Shown here: in pieces, positions 37,264-50,126 of the stretch
Layout: every line of letters starts with the position of its first letter
Numbering within the stretch: the first letter of the stretch is position 1
Source: Gammaproteobacteria bacterium
Lineage (GTDB): Bacteria > Pseudomonadota > Gammaproteobacteria > Nitrosococcales > Methylophagaceae
Direction: 5' to 3'
Assembly (NCBI GenBank): GCA_029210875.1
Contig: JARGFJ010000003.1
Span: 1-64,000 of the forward strand
DNA: 64,000 nucleotides
Made by a program: the position numbers and the translations under genes
The notes under the pieces: generated by a model
The model's database searches: none
Told to the model about the DNA's origin: nothing
What the model saw: only the letters and a program-made list of their open reading frames with translations

Positions 37264-38775
37264 TTATAGTTTTGACTGTGAAATTTGAGTTAATAAATGT
37301 TCAACTGAACTATGCATGACGTCAGTCAGCGGTGCCGGCCATAAACCGATTGCCAGTACAATAACGGCTAATGATGCCAACATGATAAATTCACGCTGAT
37401 TTATATCTGTTAACTGAGCCACTTGATCATTAGTAACGTCACCAAACATCACGCGTTTAATCATCCACAAAGTATAGGCCGCACCTAAAATCAGGGTTGT
37501 TGCAGCCAAAAATGCAAACCAGAAATCAGCCTGAAATGCGGCTAAAATCACCATAAACTCTCCCACAAAACCTGATGTACCTGGCAAGCCAGCATTCGCC
37601 ATCGCAAAAAACACGGCAAAACCACCAAATACAGGCATGGTATTTATGACACCACCATAGGCACTAATTTCACGGGTATGCATCCGGTCATATAACACGC
37701 CAACCGATAAGAACATGGCTGCTGCAATAAAACCATGAGAAATCATTTGTACCATTGCACCCTCAATGGCTAATTCTGCTCCACTGCCAGTAGCTGAATT
37801 AGCAAAAATCCTGAATACAATAAATAAACCCAAGGTTACAAAACCCATATGAGCAATACTTGAATAAGCAATTAGCTTTTTAAGATCAGATTGCACCAAG
37901 GCAACTAAACCAATATAAACAACCGCAATCAACGATAAAGTAATAACAAACCAATCCAATGCCATGCTGGCATCCGGTGTGATCGGTAATGCAAATCGTA
38001 ACAGACCATAGCCACCAATTTTTAATGTAATGGCAGCCAAAATAACCGAACCGCCTGTCGGCGCTTCTACGTGGGCATCAGGCAACCATGTATGCACAGG
38101 CCACATTGGGATCTTAACGGCAAAAGCAATCAAAAAGGCTAAAAATAATAGCGTTTGTTGCGCCATCGATAAGCTAACATCATGAAAAGCAAGTATTGAA
38201 AAACTGCCTGATACATGCCGTAAATATAACAACGCAACCAGTAAAAACACCGATCCAAACAAGGTATATAAAAAGAATTTAATCGTTGCGTAAACTCGAT
38301 TGGGGCCGCCCCAGATACCGATCACCAAAAATAGCGGAATCAGCATTGCCTCAAAAAACACATAAAACAAGATGGCATCAAGTGCAGAGAAAACGGCAAT
38401 CATCAAGCCTTCCATGATCAGAAATGCCGCCATATAGTGACTGACACGATCTTTGATCACTTCCCAACCAGCTATCACAACTAACAACGTTGAAAATGAT
38501 GTGAGGATAATTAACGGCATTGAAAAGCCGTCTATTCCAACAAAATAGTTGATATCAAAGCTTGCAATCCACGGTACCTGCTCAACAAATTGCATATGAT
38601 AAGTGGCATTATCGAAGCCGACATATAAACCTAAAGAAGCAACAAAGGTGGCAGCTGAAACCAATAATGATAATGGTCTTGCCCATGGGTTGTTATCACC
38701 GTTAATTAATACCGCGATACCACCCAAAATAGGTAGCCAAATAATTAAGCTTAATAAAGGAAAGTCACTAAACAT
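37264..38775 (-). CDS. nuoM: NADH-quinone oxidoreductase subunit M
   Basis: 503 aa, about 14 membrane helices; antiporter-like proton-pumping subunit. [43 protein letters not shown] and [21 protein letters not shown] are the family blocks, and the TM5 glutamate lies in [18 protein letters not shown]. It lies 21 bases after nuoL and 16 before nuoN. Confidence 0.97.
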   Translation of the reverse strand: MFSDFPLLSLIIWLPILGGIAVLINGDNNPWARPLSLLVSAATFVASLGLYVGFDNATYHMQFVEQVPWIASFDINYFVGIDGFSMPLIILTSFSTLLVVIAGWEVIKDRVSHYMAAFLIMEGLMIAVFSALDAILFYVFFEAMLIPLFLVIGIWGGPNRVYATIKFFLYTLFGSVFLLVALLYLRHVSGSFSILAFHDVSLSMAQQTLLFLAFLIAFAVKIPMWPVHTWLPDAHVEAPTGGSVILAAITLKIGGYGLLRFALPITPDASMALDWFVITLSLIAVVYIGLVALVQSDLKKLIAYSSIAHMGFVTLGLFIVFRIFANSATGSGAELAIEGAMVQMISHGFIAAAMFLSVGVLYDRMHTREISAYGGVINTMPVFGGFAVFFAMANAGLPGTSGFVGEFMVILAAFQADFWFAFLAATTLILGAAYTLWMIKRVMFGDVTNDQVAQLTDINQREFIMLASLAVIVLAIGLWPAPLTDVMHSSVEHLLTQISQSKL

Positions 38776-38796
38776 AAACGTTATATTTATCCTCTA

Positions 38797-40740
38797 TCAC
38801 GCAACAAAATAAGTAAGAAGCAGCCATAAACCCACAATCATGGCAAAGGCATAATGATACAAATAACCAGACTGAACTTGGCGTACCAGACTCGATATCA
38901 CGCCTACGGTTTTGGCAGTACCATTGACTAAGGCACCATCGATGATTTTAATATCACCCACTTTCCATAAAAAAGTACCCACAGCTCTGGCACCACCAGC
39001 AAACACAGTTTGATTAAAATTATCAAAGCCATATTTGTTATCTAATAAACGGTATATCCAATTAAATCGTTGCTGTAGTGTTGCTGGTATATCCGGACGC
39101 TTCAAATAAAGATAATAGGCGGTGCCTACACCAGCCATCGCTAACCAGAATGGCAAAGCCATCATGCCATGAATAATGAAACTAAAAGCGCCATCAAAAC
39201 TTTCAGCATGTTCTGCCAAGACATCATGCTCAGCATGCACCATAATCGCATTACCAAAAAAGTCGCCAAATACCATCGGGCCAATAAAATACCCTGCAAC
39301 AATCGATGGAATTGCTAATAGAATCAACGGCATCGTAACAACGTTTGCAGGTTCATGTGGCGGATGACCATGTGCATCAAATCGTTCCTTGCCATGGAAT
39401 ACAAGGAAAAACAGTCTAAAACTATATAATGCGGTTACAAATACACCTGTTACAACAGCAAAATAGGCAAAGCCACTGCCGGCTACGTGTGAAGCATGTA
39501 CCGCTTCAATAATGGAGTCTTTTGAAAAAAAGCCCGACAAGCCAGGAAAACCAATTAATGCCAATGAGCCAATTAAAGCAGTCCAATAGGTTATCGGCAT
39601 ATATTTTTTTAAGCCACCCATTTTACGAATATCTTGTTCATGGTGCATAGCGATGATTACAGAGCCTGCACCCAAGAATAATAACGCTTTGAAAAACGCA
39701 TGTGTCATCAAGTGAAAAACACCTGCAGAATAGGCAGAAACACCCAATGCCACCGTCATATAACCTAATTGTGACAAGGTTGAATATGCAATAACGCGTT
39801 TTATATCATTCTGAATTAAGCCCAGGAACCCCATAAATAAGGCTGTTATCGCACCAATAACCAATACAAATGTCAATGCCGTTTCTGAAAACTCAAATAA
39901 CGGTGACATTCGTGTCACCATAAAAATACCAGCTGTGACCATGGTTGCAGCATGAATCAAGGCTGAAATAGGTGTTGGACCTTCCATCGAATCAGGCAGC
40001 CAGACATGTAATGGCACTTGTGCTGATTTACCCATGGCGCCAATAAATAATAAAATACAAATTACAGACATGACCGACCAATCATGGCCCGCAAACAGTG
40101 TCATTGTTTTTTCTGATATCGCTGGTGCAAAATCAAACACTTGTTGGTAATCCAAACTTCCGGCATACATCAACACACCAGCAATCCCAAGTATAAAACC
40201 AAAGTCACCAACACGGTTGACTAAAAAGGCTTTTAAATTAGCATAAATCGCTGTTGGTTTTTTATACCAAAAACCGATCAGCAAATATGACACTAAACCG
40301 ACGGCTTCCCAGCCAAAAAATAGCTGCATGAAATTGTTGGCCATAACCAACATCAACATCGAAAAAGTGAACAGAGAAATATAACTAAAGAAGCGTGAAT
40401 AACCGTCGTCATCGTGCATATAACCAATGGTATAGATATGCACCATTAACGATACAAAGGTCACAACAACCATCATCATTGCAGTCAGTGCATCGATTAA
40501 GAATCCAACTTCAAGACTCAAAGAACCCGCTTGTAACCATTGATAAACCTGAGCATTGTAGGTTTGACCATCAACTACAACCAGCTTCAACACCCAGGCA
40601 GATAATGCAAAAGCAATAGCAACACCAGCAATCGCAGCACGATGAGACCAGACTCGCCCTACTTTTTTGCCAAAAAGCCCAGCAATGATACTGCCGATTA
40701 AAGGGGCAAGTACAATGCTGATAAGTAATGTTTGACTCAT
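38797..40740 (-). CDS. nuoL: NADH-quinone oxidoreductase subunit L
   Basis: 647 aa, about 16 membrane helices with the long C-terminal lateral helix region that braces the membrane arm. GKSAQVPLHVWLPDSMEGPTPISALIHAATMVTAGIFM and NDIKRVIAYSTLSQLGYMTVALG are diagnostic, as is FGWEAVGLVSYLLIGFW with the key glutamate. It pumps protons at the distal end of complex I. Two bases separate it from nuoK. Confidence 0.97.
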   Translation of the reverse strand: MSQTLLISIVLAPLIGSIIAGLFGKKVGRVWSHRAAIAGVAIAFALSAWVLKLVVVDGQTYNAQVYQWLQAGSLSLEVGFLIDALTAMMMVVVTFVSLMVHIYTIGYMHDDDGYSRFFSYISLFTFSMLMLVMANNFMQLFFGWEAVGLVSYLLIGFWYKKPTAIYANLKAFLVNRVGDFGFILGIAGVLMYAGSLDYQQVFDFAPAISEKTMTLFAGHDWSVMSVICILLFIGAMGKSAQVPLHVWLPDSMEGPTPISALIHAATMVTAGIFMVTRMSPLFEFSETALTFVLVIGAITALFMGFLGLIQNDIKRVIAYSTLSQLGYMTVALGVSAYSAGVFHLMTHAFFKALLFLGAGSVIIAMHHEQDIRKMGGLKKYMPITYWTALIGSLALIGFPGLSGFFSKDSIIEAVHASHVAGSGFAYFAVVTGVFVTALYSFRLFFLVFHGKERFDAHGHPPHEPANVVTMPLILLAIPSIVAGYFIGPMVFGDFFGNAIMVHAEHDVLAEHAESFDGAFSFIIHGMMALPFWLAMAGVGTAYYLYLKRPDIPATLQQRFNWIYRLLDNKYGFDNFNQTVFAGGARAVGTFLWKVGDIKIIDGALVNGTAKTVGVISSLVRQVQSGYLYHYAFAMIVGLWLLLTYFVA

Positions 40741-40742
40741 CT

Positions 40743-41048
40743 TTACCCCTTCAATCTGTCAAGTTCGCTGACGTTGATGGTACTCAAGTTACGGAATAAC
40801 ACCACTAGAATAGCCAAACCAATCGCTGCTTCAGCCGCAGCCACTGTCAGGATAAAAAAGACAAATACTTGTCCGGCAATATCACCAGAGAAATGCGAAA
40901 ACGCAATAAAGTTAAGATTGACTGCAAGTAACATCAACTCGATACACATCAATAAAATAATAATGTTTTTTCGGTTAATAAAAATACCGGCAACTGACAA
41001 ACTAAATAATAATGCCCCCAGTATTAAACAATCAGATAAAGCAATCAT
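40743..41048 (-). CDS. nuoK: NADH-quinone oxidoreductase subunit K
   Basis: 101 aa, three membrane helices with the conserved membrane glutamates in [16 protein letters not shown] and the [15 protein letters not shown] block. It is part of the E-channel linking quinone reduction to proton pumping. The start overlaps the nuoJ stop (ATGA). Confidence 0.97.
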   Translation of the reverse strand: MIALSDCLILGALLFSLSVAGIFINRKNIIILLMCIELMLLAVNLNFIAFSHFSGDIAGQVFVFFILTVAAAEAAIGLAILVVLFRNLSTINVSELDRLKG

Positions 41049-41665
41049 AGTTGCTCCCCTTGTTCTTTAGTTTTTCTTGGAGATGATTGCATTTTAACGA
41101 TTCGAACACGATCTTCACGACGCACCTTAACTTGCTGTGAAATATCCTGTGATTTACTGTTCTTCTGACGCAATGTCAGGGTAATAGCCGCCACAATGGC
41201 CACAGTTAGGATTACAGAAGCAATTTCAAATGGATAGACATACACCGTATACAGCAACAAGCCAATTTCCTTGGTATTGCTGTAGTCTGCCGGGTGTGGG
41301 CTAGGTGATGGTACGATATCCAAACCAAAGTGATTCGCCCCCAATACCGCAATCATTTCAATGGTGATCAGTGCAGCCACAAACATACCTAAGGGTAAAT
41401 ATTTTGTGAAGCCTTCTTGTAACGGTGCAAGATCAATATCCAACATCATCACCACAAACAGGAATAACACCATTACAGCACCGACATAAACCAACACTAA
41501 GGTTAATGCCAAAAATTCAGCTTCCAAAAGTAACCACACGCCCGCACTGGTAAAAAAGGCTAAAATTAAAAATAGCGCTGCCCGCACAGGATTACGAACG
41601 GTCACTACCATCGTTGCAGCAAACAACAATATCGCAGCTAAACAGTAAAAAATAATGTGTTCCAT
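41045..41665 (-). CDS. nuoJ: NADH-quinone oxidoreductase subunit J
   Basis: 206 aa, five membrane helices followed by a charged cytoplasmic tail of about 40 residues. [53 protein letters not shown] includes the pi-bulge helix conserved in NuoJ/ND6. It lies three bases after nuoI. Confidence 0.96.
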   Translation of the reverse strand: MEHIIFYCLAAILLFAATMVVTVRNPVRAALFLILAFFTSAGVWLLLEAEFLALTLVLVYVGAVMVLFLFVVMMLDIDLAPLQEGFTKYLPLGMFVAALITIEMIAVLGANHFGLDIVPSPSPHPADYSNTKEIGLLLYTVYVYPFEIASVILTVAIVAAITLTLRQKNSKSQDISQQVKVRREDRVRIVKMQSSPRKTKEQGEQL

Positions 41666-41668
41666 AAC

Positions 41669-42157
41669 CTAGCGATACTCCGCATCAACAGCACGATCAG
41701 CTGCTATTTGATTTTCGTATTTATCACCGATTGCTAGTAACTTGTCTTTTGACATGATATTTTCACCCCGATTTTCAAAGTGATAATCAAATACACGTGT
41801 TTCAACAATAGAATCAACCGGACATGATTCTTCACAAAATCCGCAATAAATACATTTAAATAAATCTATTTCATAGCGTGTGGTACGACGCGAGCCATCA
41901 TCTCGCGGCTCCGTATCAATGGTTATGGCTAATGCCGGACACACTGCTTCACATAACTTACAGCCAATGCAACGTTCTTCGCCATTGGGATAACGTCGCA
42001 AGGCATGTAGGCCTCTAAATCGTGGCGATTGTGGTGTTTGTTCTTCTGGATATTGGACAGTAATTTTTTTAGCAAATAAATACCGTCCCGTCAGTTTCAA
42101 CCCTAACAACAATTCCCACAGAAAAAAGCTTTTGAAAAAATGACGAAGTGCATCCAT
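41669..42157 (-). CDS. nuoI: NADH-quinone oxidoreductase subunit I
   Basis: 162 aa. Two ferredoxin-type 4Fe-4S motifs, [12 protein letters not shown] and [12 protein letters not shown] (clusters N6a and N6b), with the [23 protein letters not shown] context of the family. It passes electrons to cluster N2 in NuoB. One-base TAATG overlap with nuoH. Confidence 0.98.
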   Translation of the reverse strand: MDALRHFFKSFFLWELLLGLKLTGRYLFAKKITVQYPEEQTPQSPRFRGLHALRRYPNGEERCIGCKLCEAVCPALAITIDTEPRDDGSRRTTRYEIDLFKCIYCGFCEESCPVDSIVETRVFDYHFENRGENIMSKDKLLAIGDKYENQIAADRAVDAEYR

Positions 42158-43233
42158 TAGTCAGTGCCCTCCATCAAAGCCACACTGTTGTGTGAAGCTG
42201 GCTCACTAAACCAAGGACCAATATCCATGACTTGTGCTGTTGCAACAACGATCAGCCAAACTAGCGTAACGGGAATAAATACTTTCCAGCCTAAACGCAT
42301 GATTTGATCATAACGATAGCGTGGGAAGGTTGCACGAAACCATAGATATAAAAATAAAAAGAATGATGTTTTTAATAATAGCCAGACGATGCCCGGCACC
42401 CATGAGAATAGGCTTTCCAGTCCAGGAATGCCTTGGAATGGCGACAACCAGCCGCCCATAAACATGACAGATGCCAGCATCGAAATTAAAATCATGTCAG
42501 CATATTCAGCAAGGAAAAAGACAGCAAAGGCCATCCCCGAATATTCAACGTGGAAACCGGCCACAATTTCAGATTCACCTTCAGATACATCAAAAGGCGC
42601 TCGGTTAGTTTCAGCAACACCAGAAATAAAATACACCACAAACAAAGGCAGTAAGGGCAGCCAATACCAGTGCCAGAAACCACCTTGTTGTCCAAGAACG
42701 ATTTGACCAAGATTTAAACTGCCGGCAGCAACCAATACACCAACCAAAGCAAAGCCCATTGCAATTTCATAAGAAACAACTTGCGCTGCTGAACGCAATG
42801 CCCCTAAAAACGCATAACGCGAATTTGATGCCCAGCCGGCAATAACAATACCGTAAACACCCATTGAGGTTATCGCCAAAATATACAGTAAACCGGCATC
42901 GATATTGGCCAAGGTCATCGTTGCATCAAACGGCATAACTGCCCATGCAGCAAGTGCAGGACCAATCGCCAAAACAGGTGCCACTAAAAATAAATATAAA
43001 TTTGATTTGGCAGGAAAAATAACTTCTTTCAGTGCCAGCTTCAAACCATCTGCAATCGGTTGTAATAAACCCCAAGGTCCAACGCGATTTGGACCAATCC
43101 TAACTTGAATATAGCCAATAATTTTACGTTCTGCATAGGTTAAATAAGCAACAGCCAGCATTAATGGCACAATAATCGCGACAATTTTTAAAATAGTAAA
43201 AACCACCGGAGTAGAAACAATCCAATCAATCAT
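42157..43233 (-). CDS. nuoH: NADH-quinone oxidoreductase subunit H
   Basis: 358 aa, eight or so membrane helices. [38 protein letters not shown] forms the quinone-chamber entry, with further acidic loop [27 protein letters not shown]. It connects the peripheral arm to the membrane arm. It overlaps nuoG by eight bases. Confidence 0.98.
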   Translation of the reverse strand: MIDWIVSTPVVFTILKIVAIIVPLMLAVAYLTYAERKIIGYIQVRIGPNRVGPWGLLQPIADGLKLALKEVIFPAKSNLYLFLVAPVLAIGPALAAWAVMPFDATMTLANIDAGLLYILAITSMGVYGIVIAGWASNSRYAFLGALRSAAQVVSYEIAMGFALVGVLVAAGSLNLGQIVLGQQGGFWHWYWLPLLPLFVVYFISGVAETNRAPFDVSEGESEIVAGFHVEYSGMAFAVFFLAEYADMILISMLASVMFMGGWLSPFQGIPGLESLFSWVPGIVWLLLKTSFFLFLYLWFRATFPRYRYDQIMRLGWKVFIPVTLVWLIVVATAQVMDIGPWFSEPASHNSVALMEGTD

Positions 43234-45589
43234 GGTTTGCTCCTTGTGCTATTTCTACCGTGACCGGAGCAAATGCTGCGCCTAATTCTGCCGTCGCACT
43301 CGTTCCACCCGCCCAATAAACGCAATTCTCGGCAATCTTATCATCACGTTTATATGCAACCGTTAATGATTTATCACCCTGATGAAGCGTGATAAATGCT
43401 ACATCACTAACACCCACTTTCTCAGCCGTAGCTGAACACATTCGTGCTATTGATAAATCCTGACTTTCAGGCGTATTTTGCAAGGCAACACTTCGTCTGA
43501 CTATTGCGTCGGTCTGATACATGGGTATTTCTGAAATCAGCATGACATTATCGAATTTTGCATCAATACTTGCTGGAGCAGTGGGTGTTTTTATAGTCGC
43601 TTTTGAACGCAACTTAATCTCATCACGTACCTCATCACAAATATCGGATGAAGAGACATAATCAAAACTATCGAGTTTGGCAATATTGCCTAATACACGC
43701 AGTATTTTCCAGCCAGGACGACTTTCTGCAAGCCCAGGAACAGCGCCGGTAAAACTTTGCCATTGATTATCAATATTGACAAAGGTGCCTGATGTTTCTG
43801 CAAAACCGGCTAAAGGTAAGATCACATCACTGTAACTAAGCATTGTGTCGGTAACATAACTGTTAATTGAAACCACAAAACTGGCTTGTTGCAAGGCTGA
43901 TTGAGCTGATACAGGATCAGCACAATCATATTCTGGCTCAATACCAAACAGCAGATATGAACGACATGAGTTTTGCCACATTTGCTGTGCATTTAAACCA
44001 CATTCATCACTATTAGCCTGATACGGCAGTGCTTGTGCTACTGTCATTGCCTGTGAATTAGATTCTGGCAACACGATAAGTTTCGCTGAACTGAGATCAG
44101 CGATCAGATGACATAATGCTCTAATTTTTGATGCTTGAGGGTGGTTATTAACTAAAGCCCCCAACATCACTGTAGATGTCATCGCATTTGATAAATGCAT
44201 GGCAATGGTTTGATCTTCAGCCGTTGGCCTGACTAAATCCAGTAGTTCATCCCATTCTTTTGCATGTTTTTTAAGACCAAGTAATGCTTTTGCTACACCT
44301 GATAGTGTTTTCATCAACATATTGACATCAACTGTCACTTGCTTCTCTACCGGCATCAAAAAGTCTGATTCAAAGAAATTGATACTGGTTACAGAGGTAC
44401 CATCAATTGCTGCCTGACGAATGCGATGGGCAATAATCGGTTGTTCAGAGCGAATATTACACCCTACCAATAAAATTGCATCGTTATTTTCGATGTCGGT
44501 TAATGACCAGTCACTGCTTGAATAAAGCACACCATCGTCAGAAAAATCTTGTTGTCTTAGCCTATGGTCAATGTTATTTGAGCCTAAACCACGCACCAGT
44601 TTCTGAAATAAATAGGCTTCTTCCAGTGTCGCTGTTGGCGCAATTAAACTCGCAACTTGTTCAGCGCCGTGTTTTGTTTTAATTGCTTTCAAGCCATCAA
44701 TTGCCGCTTGTAACGCTGTTTGCCAATCCGTGTTTTGCCACTCACCATTACGTTTAATCATCGGTTGAGTTGCACGTTGCTCATGATTAAAGCCTAGATA
44801 ACTAAAACGGTCGCGATCAGACAACCATGTTTCATTGATCTGTTCATTATCTCTAGGAACAACCCGTAAAACCTTGCCCCTGCTGGTGTGAAACTCAATA
44901 TTCGAACCAACAGCATCATGACGGGCAACGGATGGATGAGCGCTTAGCTCCCAAGCTCGCGCTTTATATCGAAATGGTTTTGAGGTTAAAGCGCCTACTG
45001 GACATAAATCGATAATATTGCCCGATAATTCTGACGCTAAACTATGCTCAATATAGGTACCAATTTCCATATGCTCACCACGGCCGGTGGCACCTAATTC
45101 TTTAATTCCAGCAATCTCTTGTCCAAATCGTACACAGCGTGTGCAATGAATACATCGTGTCATGTCGGTTTGAATTAATGGACCGATATTTTTATCTTTT
45201 ACAACACGTTTTCTTTCGCTGAAACGACCTACGCCATCACCATAGCCAACAGATAAATCTTGCAGTTCACATTCACCACCTTGATCGCAGATCGGGCAAT
45301 CAAGTGGATGGTTGATTAACAGAAACTCCATAACGCCACGCTGTGCTAACACGGCTGTTTCTGAATGTGTAAACACCTTCATACCTTCGGTAACAGGCGT
45401 TGCACATGCAGGTAATGCTTTACGCGCTTTATCAACTTCAACCAGACACATCCGGCAGTTTGCCGCTATTGATAGTTTTTTATGGTAACAAAAGCGTGGA
45501 ATATCAATGCCCGCTTCATCAGCAGCCTGAATAATCATTTTTGATGAATCCACAGATAGTGGAATGCCGTCAATTTCTATATTAACCAT
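43226..45589 (-). CDS. nuoG: NADH-quinone oxidoreductase subunit G, lacking N7 cysteines
   Basis: 787 aa. The N-terminal 2Fe-2S domain has [15 protein letters not shown] and the ACATP cysteine; the His/Cys N5-type region [14 protein letters not shown] follows, then N4 RCIHCTRC...LCPVG. In the segment where an extra N7 cluster occurs in E. coli, the sequence reads [14 protein letters not shown] with no cysteines, so it is of the mitochondrial-like type. The C-terminal molybdopterin-oxidoreductase-like domain has no catalytic role. It is immediately adjacent to nuoF. Confidence 0.96.
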   Translation of the reverse strand: MVNIEIDGIPLSVDSSKMIIQAADEAGIDIPRFCYHKKLSIAANCRMCLVEVDKARKALPACATPVTEGMKVFTHSETAVLAQRGVMEFLLINHPLDCPICDQGGECELQDLSVGYGDGVGRFSERKRVVKDKNIGPLIQTDMTRCIHCTRCVRFGQEIAGIKELGATGRGEHMEIGTYIEHSLASELSGNIIDLCPVGALTSKPFRYKARAWELSAHPSVARHDAVGSNIEFHTSRGKVLRVVPRDNEQINETWLSDRDRFSYLGFNHEQRATQPMIKRNGEWQNTDWQTALQAAIDGLKAIKTKHGAEQVASLIAPTATLEEAYLFQKLVRGLGSNNIDHRLRQQDFSDDGVLYSSSDWSLTDIENNDAILLVGCNIRSEQPIIAHRIRQAAIDGTSVTSINFFESDFLMPVEKQVTVDVNMLMKTLSGVAKALLGLKKHAKEWDELLDLVRPTAEDQTIAMHLSNAMTSTVMLGALVNNHPQASKIRALCHLIADLSSAKLIVLPESNSQAMTVAQALPYQANSDECGLNAQQMWQNSCRSYLLFGIEPEYDCADPVSAQSALQQASFVVSINSYVTDTMLSYSDVILPLAGFAETSGTFVNIDNQWQSFTGAVPGLAESRPGWKILRVLGNIAKLDSFDYVSSSDICDEVRDEIKLRSKATIKTPTAPASIDAKFDNVMLISEIPMYQTDAIVRRSVALQNTPESQDLSIARMCSATAEKVGVSDVAFITLHQGDKSLTVAYKRDDKIAENCVYWAGGTSATAELGAAFAPVTVEIAQGANHD

Positions 45590-46864
45590 CTATTTTTTCA
45601 CCTGACAGCAGCCATGATCGATATGGTATTGAAATTCATCTCGAAAATGTTTGATAAAACTGATTACCGGTGCGGCTGCGGCATCACCCAATGCACAAAT
45701 CGTATTGCCATTGATGTTATGGGCAACATCGACTAAACGATCAAGATCTTCCTGTTTGCCTTCACCGTGTTCGATCCGCTTAAGCACACGATACAACCAG
45801 CCTGTCCCTTCGCGACACGGCGTACATTGTCCACATGATTCTTCGTAATAAAATTCGGCAATGCGTTCCAATGCTTTGACCATGCACGTCGTTTCATCCA
45901 TGACAATAACAGAACCAGCACCTAACATTGAACCTGCACGACTAAGCCCATCATAGCTCATAGCAACATCCATCATTATGTCGCCAGGAATAACAGGCGT
46001 CGAGCTTCCACCAGGAATAACTGCTTTAATTTTATTGCCGTTTTTAATACCGCCTGCCAGTTCTAATAATTCTGAAAATGGCGTGCCCATCGGCACTTCA
46101 TAATTACCCGGTTTATTAACATGACCTGACACACTAAATATCTTGCTGCCGCCATTATTTGGCGTGCCTATTTCATGGAACCAATCGCCACCATTTTGCA
46201 AAATAACCGGTACAGAAGCTAATGTTTCAGTGTTATTGATGGTTGTTGGGCGACCGTATAAACCATAACCCGCTGGAAATGGGGGCTTGTAACGCGGCTG
46301 ACCCTTTTTACCTTCAATTGACTCTAATAATGCCGTTTCTTCACCACAAATATAGGCTCCAGCACCGGGTTGGGTATATAGTTCAAAATTAAAGTTTGAA
46401 CCCAAAATATTTTTACCTAAATAGCCCGCTTCTCTGGCTTCAGCAATCGCATTCTCAAACCGCTCAAACGGTTCAACAAATTCACCACGAATGTAGTTAT
46501 AGCCAGTTTGTGCACCGATGGTATAACCGGCAATGATCATACCTTCAATTACTTGGTGTGGGTTATATCGAAGTATGTCCCTATCTTTGCATGTGCCTGG
46601 TTCACCTTCATCAGAATTACATACAATATATTTTTCACCCGGCATCCGCCGTGGCATAAAACTCCACTTTAGCCCTGTAGGGAAACCAGCACCACCACGA
46701 CCCCGCAAAGCTGAGTTTTTAATTTCTTCAATAATATGTTCTGGACGGGTTTCGTTTTGCAGAATATCTTCTAGCACTTTATAACCGCCGACACTTCGAT
46801 AGGACTGAAGTGTCCATGGTTGATCAAGATGGCGAGTGCGAAAACAAACTTGATTCAATTTCAT
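45590..46864 (-). CDS. nuoF: NADH-quinone oxidoreductase subunit F
   Basis: 424 aa. The NADH/FMN-binding [19 protein letters not shown] and the [19 protein letters not shown] region are present, with cluster N3 ligands [15 protein letters not shown] and a fourth cysteine in GNTICALGD. It is the NADH dehydrogenase site of complex I. The start overlaps the nuoE stop by ATGA. Confidence 0.98.
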   Translation of the reverse strand: MKLNQVCFRTRHLDQPWTLQSYRSVGGYKVLEDILQNETRPEHIIEEIKNSALRGRGGAGFPTGLKWSFMPRRMPGEKYIVCNSDEGEPGTCKDRDILRYNPHQVIEGMIIAGYTIGAQTGYNYIRGEFVEPFERFENAIAEAREAGYLGKNILGSNFNFELYTQPGAGAYICGEETALLESIEGKKGQPRYKPPFPAGYGLYGRPTTINNTETLASVPVILQNGGDWFHEIGTPNNGGSKIFSVSGHVNKPGNYEVPMGTPFSELLELAGGIKNGNKIKAVIPGGSSTPVIPGDIMMDVAMSYDGLSRAGSMLGAGSVIVMDETTCMVKALERIAEFYYEESCGQCTPCREGTGWLYRVLKRIEHGEGKQEDLDRLVDVAHNINGNTICALGDAAAAPVISFIKHFRDEFQYHIDHGCCQVKK

Positions 46865-47373
46865 TGCTCGAGCCCATCCAAAATCTTATCGAGTTTCTCC
46901 GTCGTTAAATTTTCATGATAATCACGACCAATTTGCATCATCGGTGCACCACAACATGCACCTAAACATTCAACCTGACGTAATGTATATTTTCCATCTT
47001 GTGTTGTTTCACCTAAACCAATATTTAAACGCTGTTCAAGGTGGGCAACAATCTCCTCAGAACCATTTAACAGGCATGAGATATTAGTGCAGACATTGAG
47101 TTTATGTTTGCCCACGGGGTTCAAGTCAAACATGGTATAAAACGTCGCCACTTCATAAACACTGATTGCAGGCATATCAAGATATACTGCTAACGCATCC
47201 ATAATGGGTTCTGATAACCAGCCATCATTTTCAGCTTGCAAAATATGTAAGGCGGGAATCACTGCTGATTGACTTTGCCATGCAGGATATTTTGCCAGCC
47301 ATGAATCTAAACGCTGTCTAACATCGGCATTAAATAGGTGTTGTTTTGGACCTGTGAGTTGCATATCAGTCAT
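46861..47373 (-). CDS. nuoE: NADH-quinone oxidoreductase subunit E
   Basis: 170 aa thioredoxin-like ferredoxin with a 2Fe-2S cluster (N1a) bound by cysteines in [10 protein letters not shown] and [13 protein letters not shown]. It sits beside NuoF at the NADH end. Flanked by ATGA overlaps with nuoD and nuoF. Confidence 0.97.
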   Translation of the reverse strand: MTDMQLTGPKQHLFNADVRQRLDSWLAKYPAWQSQSAVIPALHILQAENDGWLSEPIMDALAVYLDMPAISVYEVATFYTMFDLNPVGKHKLNVCTNISCLLNGSEEIVAHLEQRLNIGLGETTQDGKYTLRQVECLGACCGAPMMQIGRDYHENLTTEKLDKILDGLEQ

Positions 47374-48623
47374 CGATCTACCTCACCAAACACGATGTCC
47401 ATCGTACCAATCACAGCCACAACGTCAGCTAACATATGTCCTTTAATCATTTCATCCATTGCTGAAAGATGCACAAAACCAGGTGCACGAATTTTCACAC
47501 GATACGGTTTATTGGCACCATCAGAAATCATATAAATCCCAAACTCACCTTTTGGATGTTCAACAGCAGCATAAGCCTCACCTTCAGGTACACAATAACC
47601 CTCAGTGAATAATTTGAAATGATGGATTAATGATTCCATATTTTCTTTCATTTCAGCACGTTTAGGCGGAGCAATCTTGGTATCAGTTGTTATTACTGGG
47701 CCAGGATTTGCCCGCAACCAATCAACACATTGTTTAATAATACGATTTGATTGACGCATTTCTTCAACACGTACCAAATAACGATCGTAACAATCACCCT
47801 CAACACCAACAGGAATATCAAAATCCAGGCGATCATAGACTTCGTATGGCTGTTTCTTGCGTAAATCCCATTCAATACCTGAACCACGCAACATTGGACC
47901 TGTAAAACCTAATTGCAAGGCGCGCTCTGGCGACACCACACCAATACCAACAGTACGTTGTTTCCAGATCCGATTATCTGTCAGCAAAGTTTCATATTCA
48001 TCGACACAATTTGGAAAACGTTGGCTGAAGTCTTCAATAAAATCTAAGAGACTGCCTTCACGATTGGTATTTTTTAATTTAACTTCTTTTTCACTATGCC
48101 ATTTTGACGCTTTATACTTGGCCATCGTATTAGGAAGATCACGGTAGACACCGCCAGGACGATAATACGTTGCATGCATACGCGCACCTGAAACTGCCTC
48201 ATAACAGTCCATCAGATCTTCTCGCTCACGAAAACAATATAAAAATACCGTCATCGCGCCGATATCAAGTCCATGCGCACCTAACCACATCAAATGATTC
48301 AAAATTCGTGTAATTTCATCAAACATCACTCGAATATATTGGGCACGTTCTGGAACTTGAACTCCCAACAGCTTCTCAATCGCCATGACATAAGCATGTT
48401 CATTACACATCATCGAAACGTAATCGAGTCGATCCATATAACCTATACTTTGGTTATATGGCTTAGTTTCAGCTAATTTCTCAGTACCACGATGTAATAA
48501 GCCAATATGTGGATCGGCACGTTGCACTACCTCACCATCCATTTCCAAGATCAGGCGTAACACACCATGCGCAGCAGGGTGTTGTGGTCCAAAATTTAAG
48601 GTGTAGTTTTTAATTTCAGCCAT
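47370..48623 (-). CDS. nuoD: NADH-quinone oxidoreductase subunit D
   Basis: 417 aa, homologous to NiFe hydrogenase large subunit without the metal-binding cysteines. [22 protein letters not shown] holds the quinone-site histidine loop; the end is [14 protein letters not shown]. Separate from nuoC (fused in enterobacteria). TAATG overlap with nuoC and ATGA with nuoE. Confidence 0.98.
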   Translation of the reverse strand: MAEIKNYTLNFGPQHPAAHGVLRLILEMDGEVVQRADPHIGLLHRGTEKLAETKPYNQSIGYMDRLDYVSMMCNEHAYVMAIEKLLGVQVPERAQYIRVMFDEITRILNHLMWLGAHGLDIGAMTVFLYCFREREDLMDCYEAVSGARMHATYYRPGGVYRDLPNTMAKYKASKWHSEKEVKLKNTNREGSLLDFIEDFSQRFPNCVDEYETLLTDNRIWKQRTVGIGVVSPERALQLGFTGPMLRGSGIEWDLRKKQPYEVYDRLDFDIPVGVEGDCYDRYLVRVEEMRQSNRIIKQCVDWLRANPGPVITTDTKIAPPKRAEMKENMESLIHHFKLFTEGYCVPEGEAYAAVEHPKGEFGIYMISDGANKPYRVKIRAPGFVHLSAMDEMIKGHMLADVVAVIGTMDIVFGEVDR

Positions 48624-49285
48624 TAACGTTTACTACCCTTATAACGATTATCATCTCGAATAACACGCGGTACTAATGTGCGCTCTACAATACTTACTGG
48701 TTCGTAAATAACACGTTTTTTATCAGCGTCGTAACGCATCTCAACATTACCAATCAATGGGAAATCTTTACGGAATGGATATCCGATAAAGCCATAATCC
48801 GTCAAAATGCGCCGCAAGTCATCGTGACCATCAAATAATATTCCGAAAAGATCAAAGGCTTCACGCTCAAACCAATCAGCACAGTTCCAAATTGAGGTCA
48901 CACTATCAATGATGGGTTGGTCTGCATCCAATCTAACTTTAATACGAAGACGAAGATTATGTTGTATTGAAAGCAAGTGGTAGACTACTGCAAAACGGTA
49001 GCCTTCTGACACAGGCTCGATATTACCAGCGCCATCAACAGCCCGGCTGAAACCATTTTCTGATGCAGCTTTAGTCTCCCAAGCACTGCCACCATATTGC
49101 GAATAATCAACACCACACAAATCAATTAACTGCTCAAAACCAAGCGTGTCATGTAACTTCCTACATACAGCCAAGATAGCATCGGCAGGAATATGAATCG
49201 TTATTTCATCATGTTCAAAGTCACAATCAAGCAACACATCAGACAAGTGATGTTCTAAGTTTTGTTTTAACTCATTCAACATCAT
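48623..49285 (-). CDS. nuoC: NADH-quinone oxidoreductase subunit C
   Basis: 220 aa, the 30-kDa subunit. [65 protein letters not shown] is diagnostic (given as a region about 130-185). Two adjacent methionines are possible starts. It is separate from nuoD and lies five bases after nuoB. Confidence 0.97.
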   Translation of the reverse strand: MMLNELKQNLEHHLSDVLLDCDFEHDEITIHIPADAILAVCRKLHDTLGFEQLIDLCGVDYSQYGGSAWETKAASENGFSRAVDGAGNIEPVSEGYRFAVVYHLLSIQHNLRLRIKVRLDADQPIIDSVTSIWNCADWFEREAFDLFGILFDGHDDLRRILTDYGFIGYPFRKDFPLIGNVEMRYDADKKRVIYEPVSIVERTLVPRVIRDDNRYKGSKR

Positions 49286-49290
49286 AGTGA

Positions 49291-49779
49291 TTAAACGTTC
49301 TCTGTTCTTGCTATTGTATTAGTTCGACGAATTTTCTTTTGTAACTGAATGATGCCGTACAATAACGCTTCGGCCGTTGGAGGGCAGCCGGGTACATATA
49401 TATCGACTGGCACGATGCGATCACAACCACGTACGACAGAATAGGAATAATGGTAATAACCCCCACCATTAGCGCAAGAACCCATAGAAATAACCCAACG
49501 CGGTTCAGACATTTGGTCATAGACCTTGCGAAGTGCTGGTGCCATTTTATTCACTAATGTGCCAGCAACAATCATGACATCTGATTGGCGAGGACTCGGG
49601 CGAAAAACAACACCAAAGCGATCTAAATCGTAACGTGAGGCACCAGCTTGCATCATTTCAACAGCACAACATGCCAGTCCGAAAGTCATCGGCCATAATG
49701 AGCCTGTTCTAGCCCAATTGATGAGTTTATCCGCAGAGGTCGTGACAACACCTTGCTCAAGAATACCTTCTATTCCCAT
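49291..49779 (-). CDS. nuoB: NADH-quinone oxidoreductase subunit B
   Basis: 162 aa. Cluster N2 ligands are visible: tandem cysteines in LACCAVEMM, one in [15 protein letters not shown] and one in [11 protein letters not shown]. It donates electrons to quinone. It overlaps the end of nuoA by ten bases. Confidence 0.98.
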   Translation of the reverse strand: MGIEGILEQGVVTTSADKLINWARTGSLWPMTFGLACCAVEMMQAGASRYDLDRFGVVFRPSPRQSDVMIVAGTLVNKMAPALRKVYDQMSEPRWVISMGSCANGGGYYHYSYSVVRGCDRIVPVDIYVPGCPPTAEALLYGIIQLQKKIRRTNTIARTENV

Positions 49780-50126
49780 TCAAGCGCTCCCTTCTTCCAC
49801 TCATAGATAAAGCCGACAACCAAAATAGCTAAGAATATAAACATCGCCAATAGGCCAAAAACACCGATGTCATCTAGCACTACGGCCCATGGGAATAAAA
49901 AAGCAATTTCTAAATCAAAAATAATGAAGAGGATGGCAACTAAGTAGTAGCGCACATCAAATTTCATATGAGCGTCTTCAAAGGGTTCAAAGCCACACTC
50001 ATAAGCCGAACGCTTTTCATCATCAGGACGACGGGGCCCTAAAACAAAGCCTGCTACCAAAGGCATCACACCAAAGCTGATACCGATAATCACAAACAAT
50101 AAAATAGGGAGATAATTCTCCAACAT
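49770..50126 (-). CDS. nuoA: NADH-quinone oxidoreductase subunit A
   Basis: 118 aa, three membrane helices with the long first loop [41 protein letters not shown] that carries the conserved cysteine and acidic residues. It is the first gene of the nuo operon. The promoter should lie in the 326-base gap upstream. Confidence 0.97.
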   Translation of the reverse strand: MLENYLPILLFVIIGISFGVMPLVAGFVLGPRRPDDEKRSAYECGFEPFEDAHMKFDVRYYLVAILFIIFDLEIAFLFPWAVVLDDIGVFGLLAMFIFLAILVVGFIYEWKKGALEWE

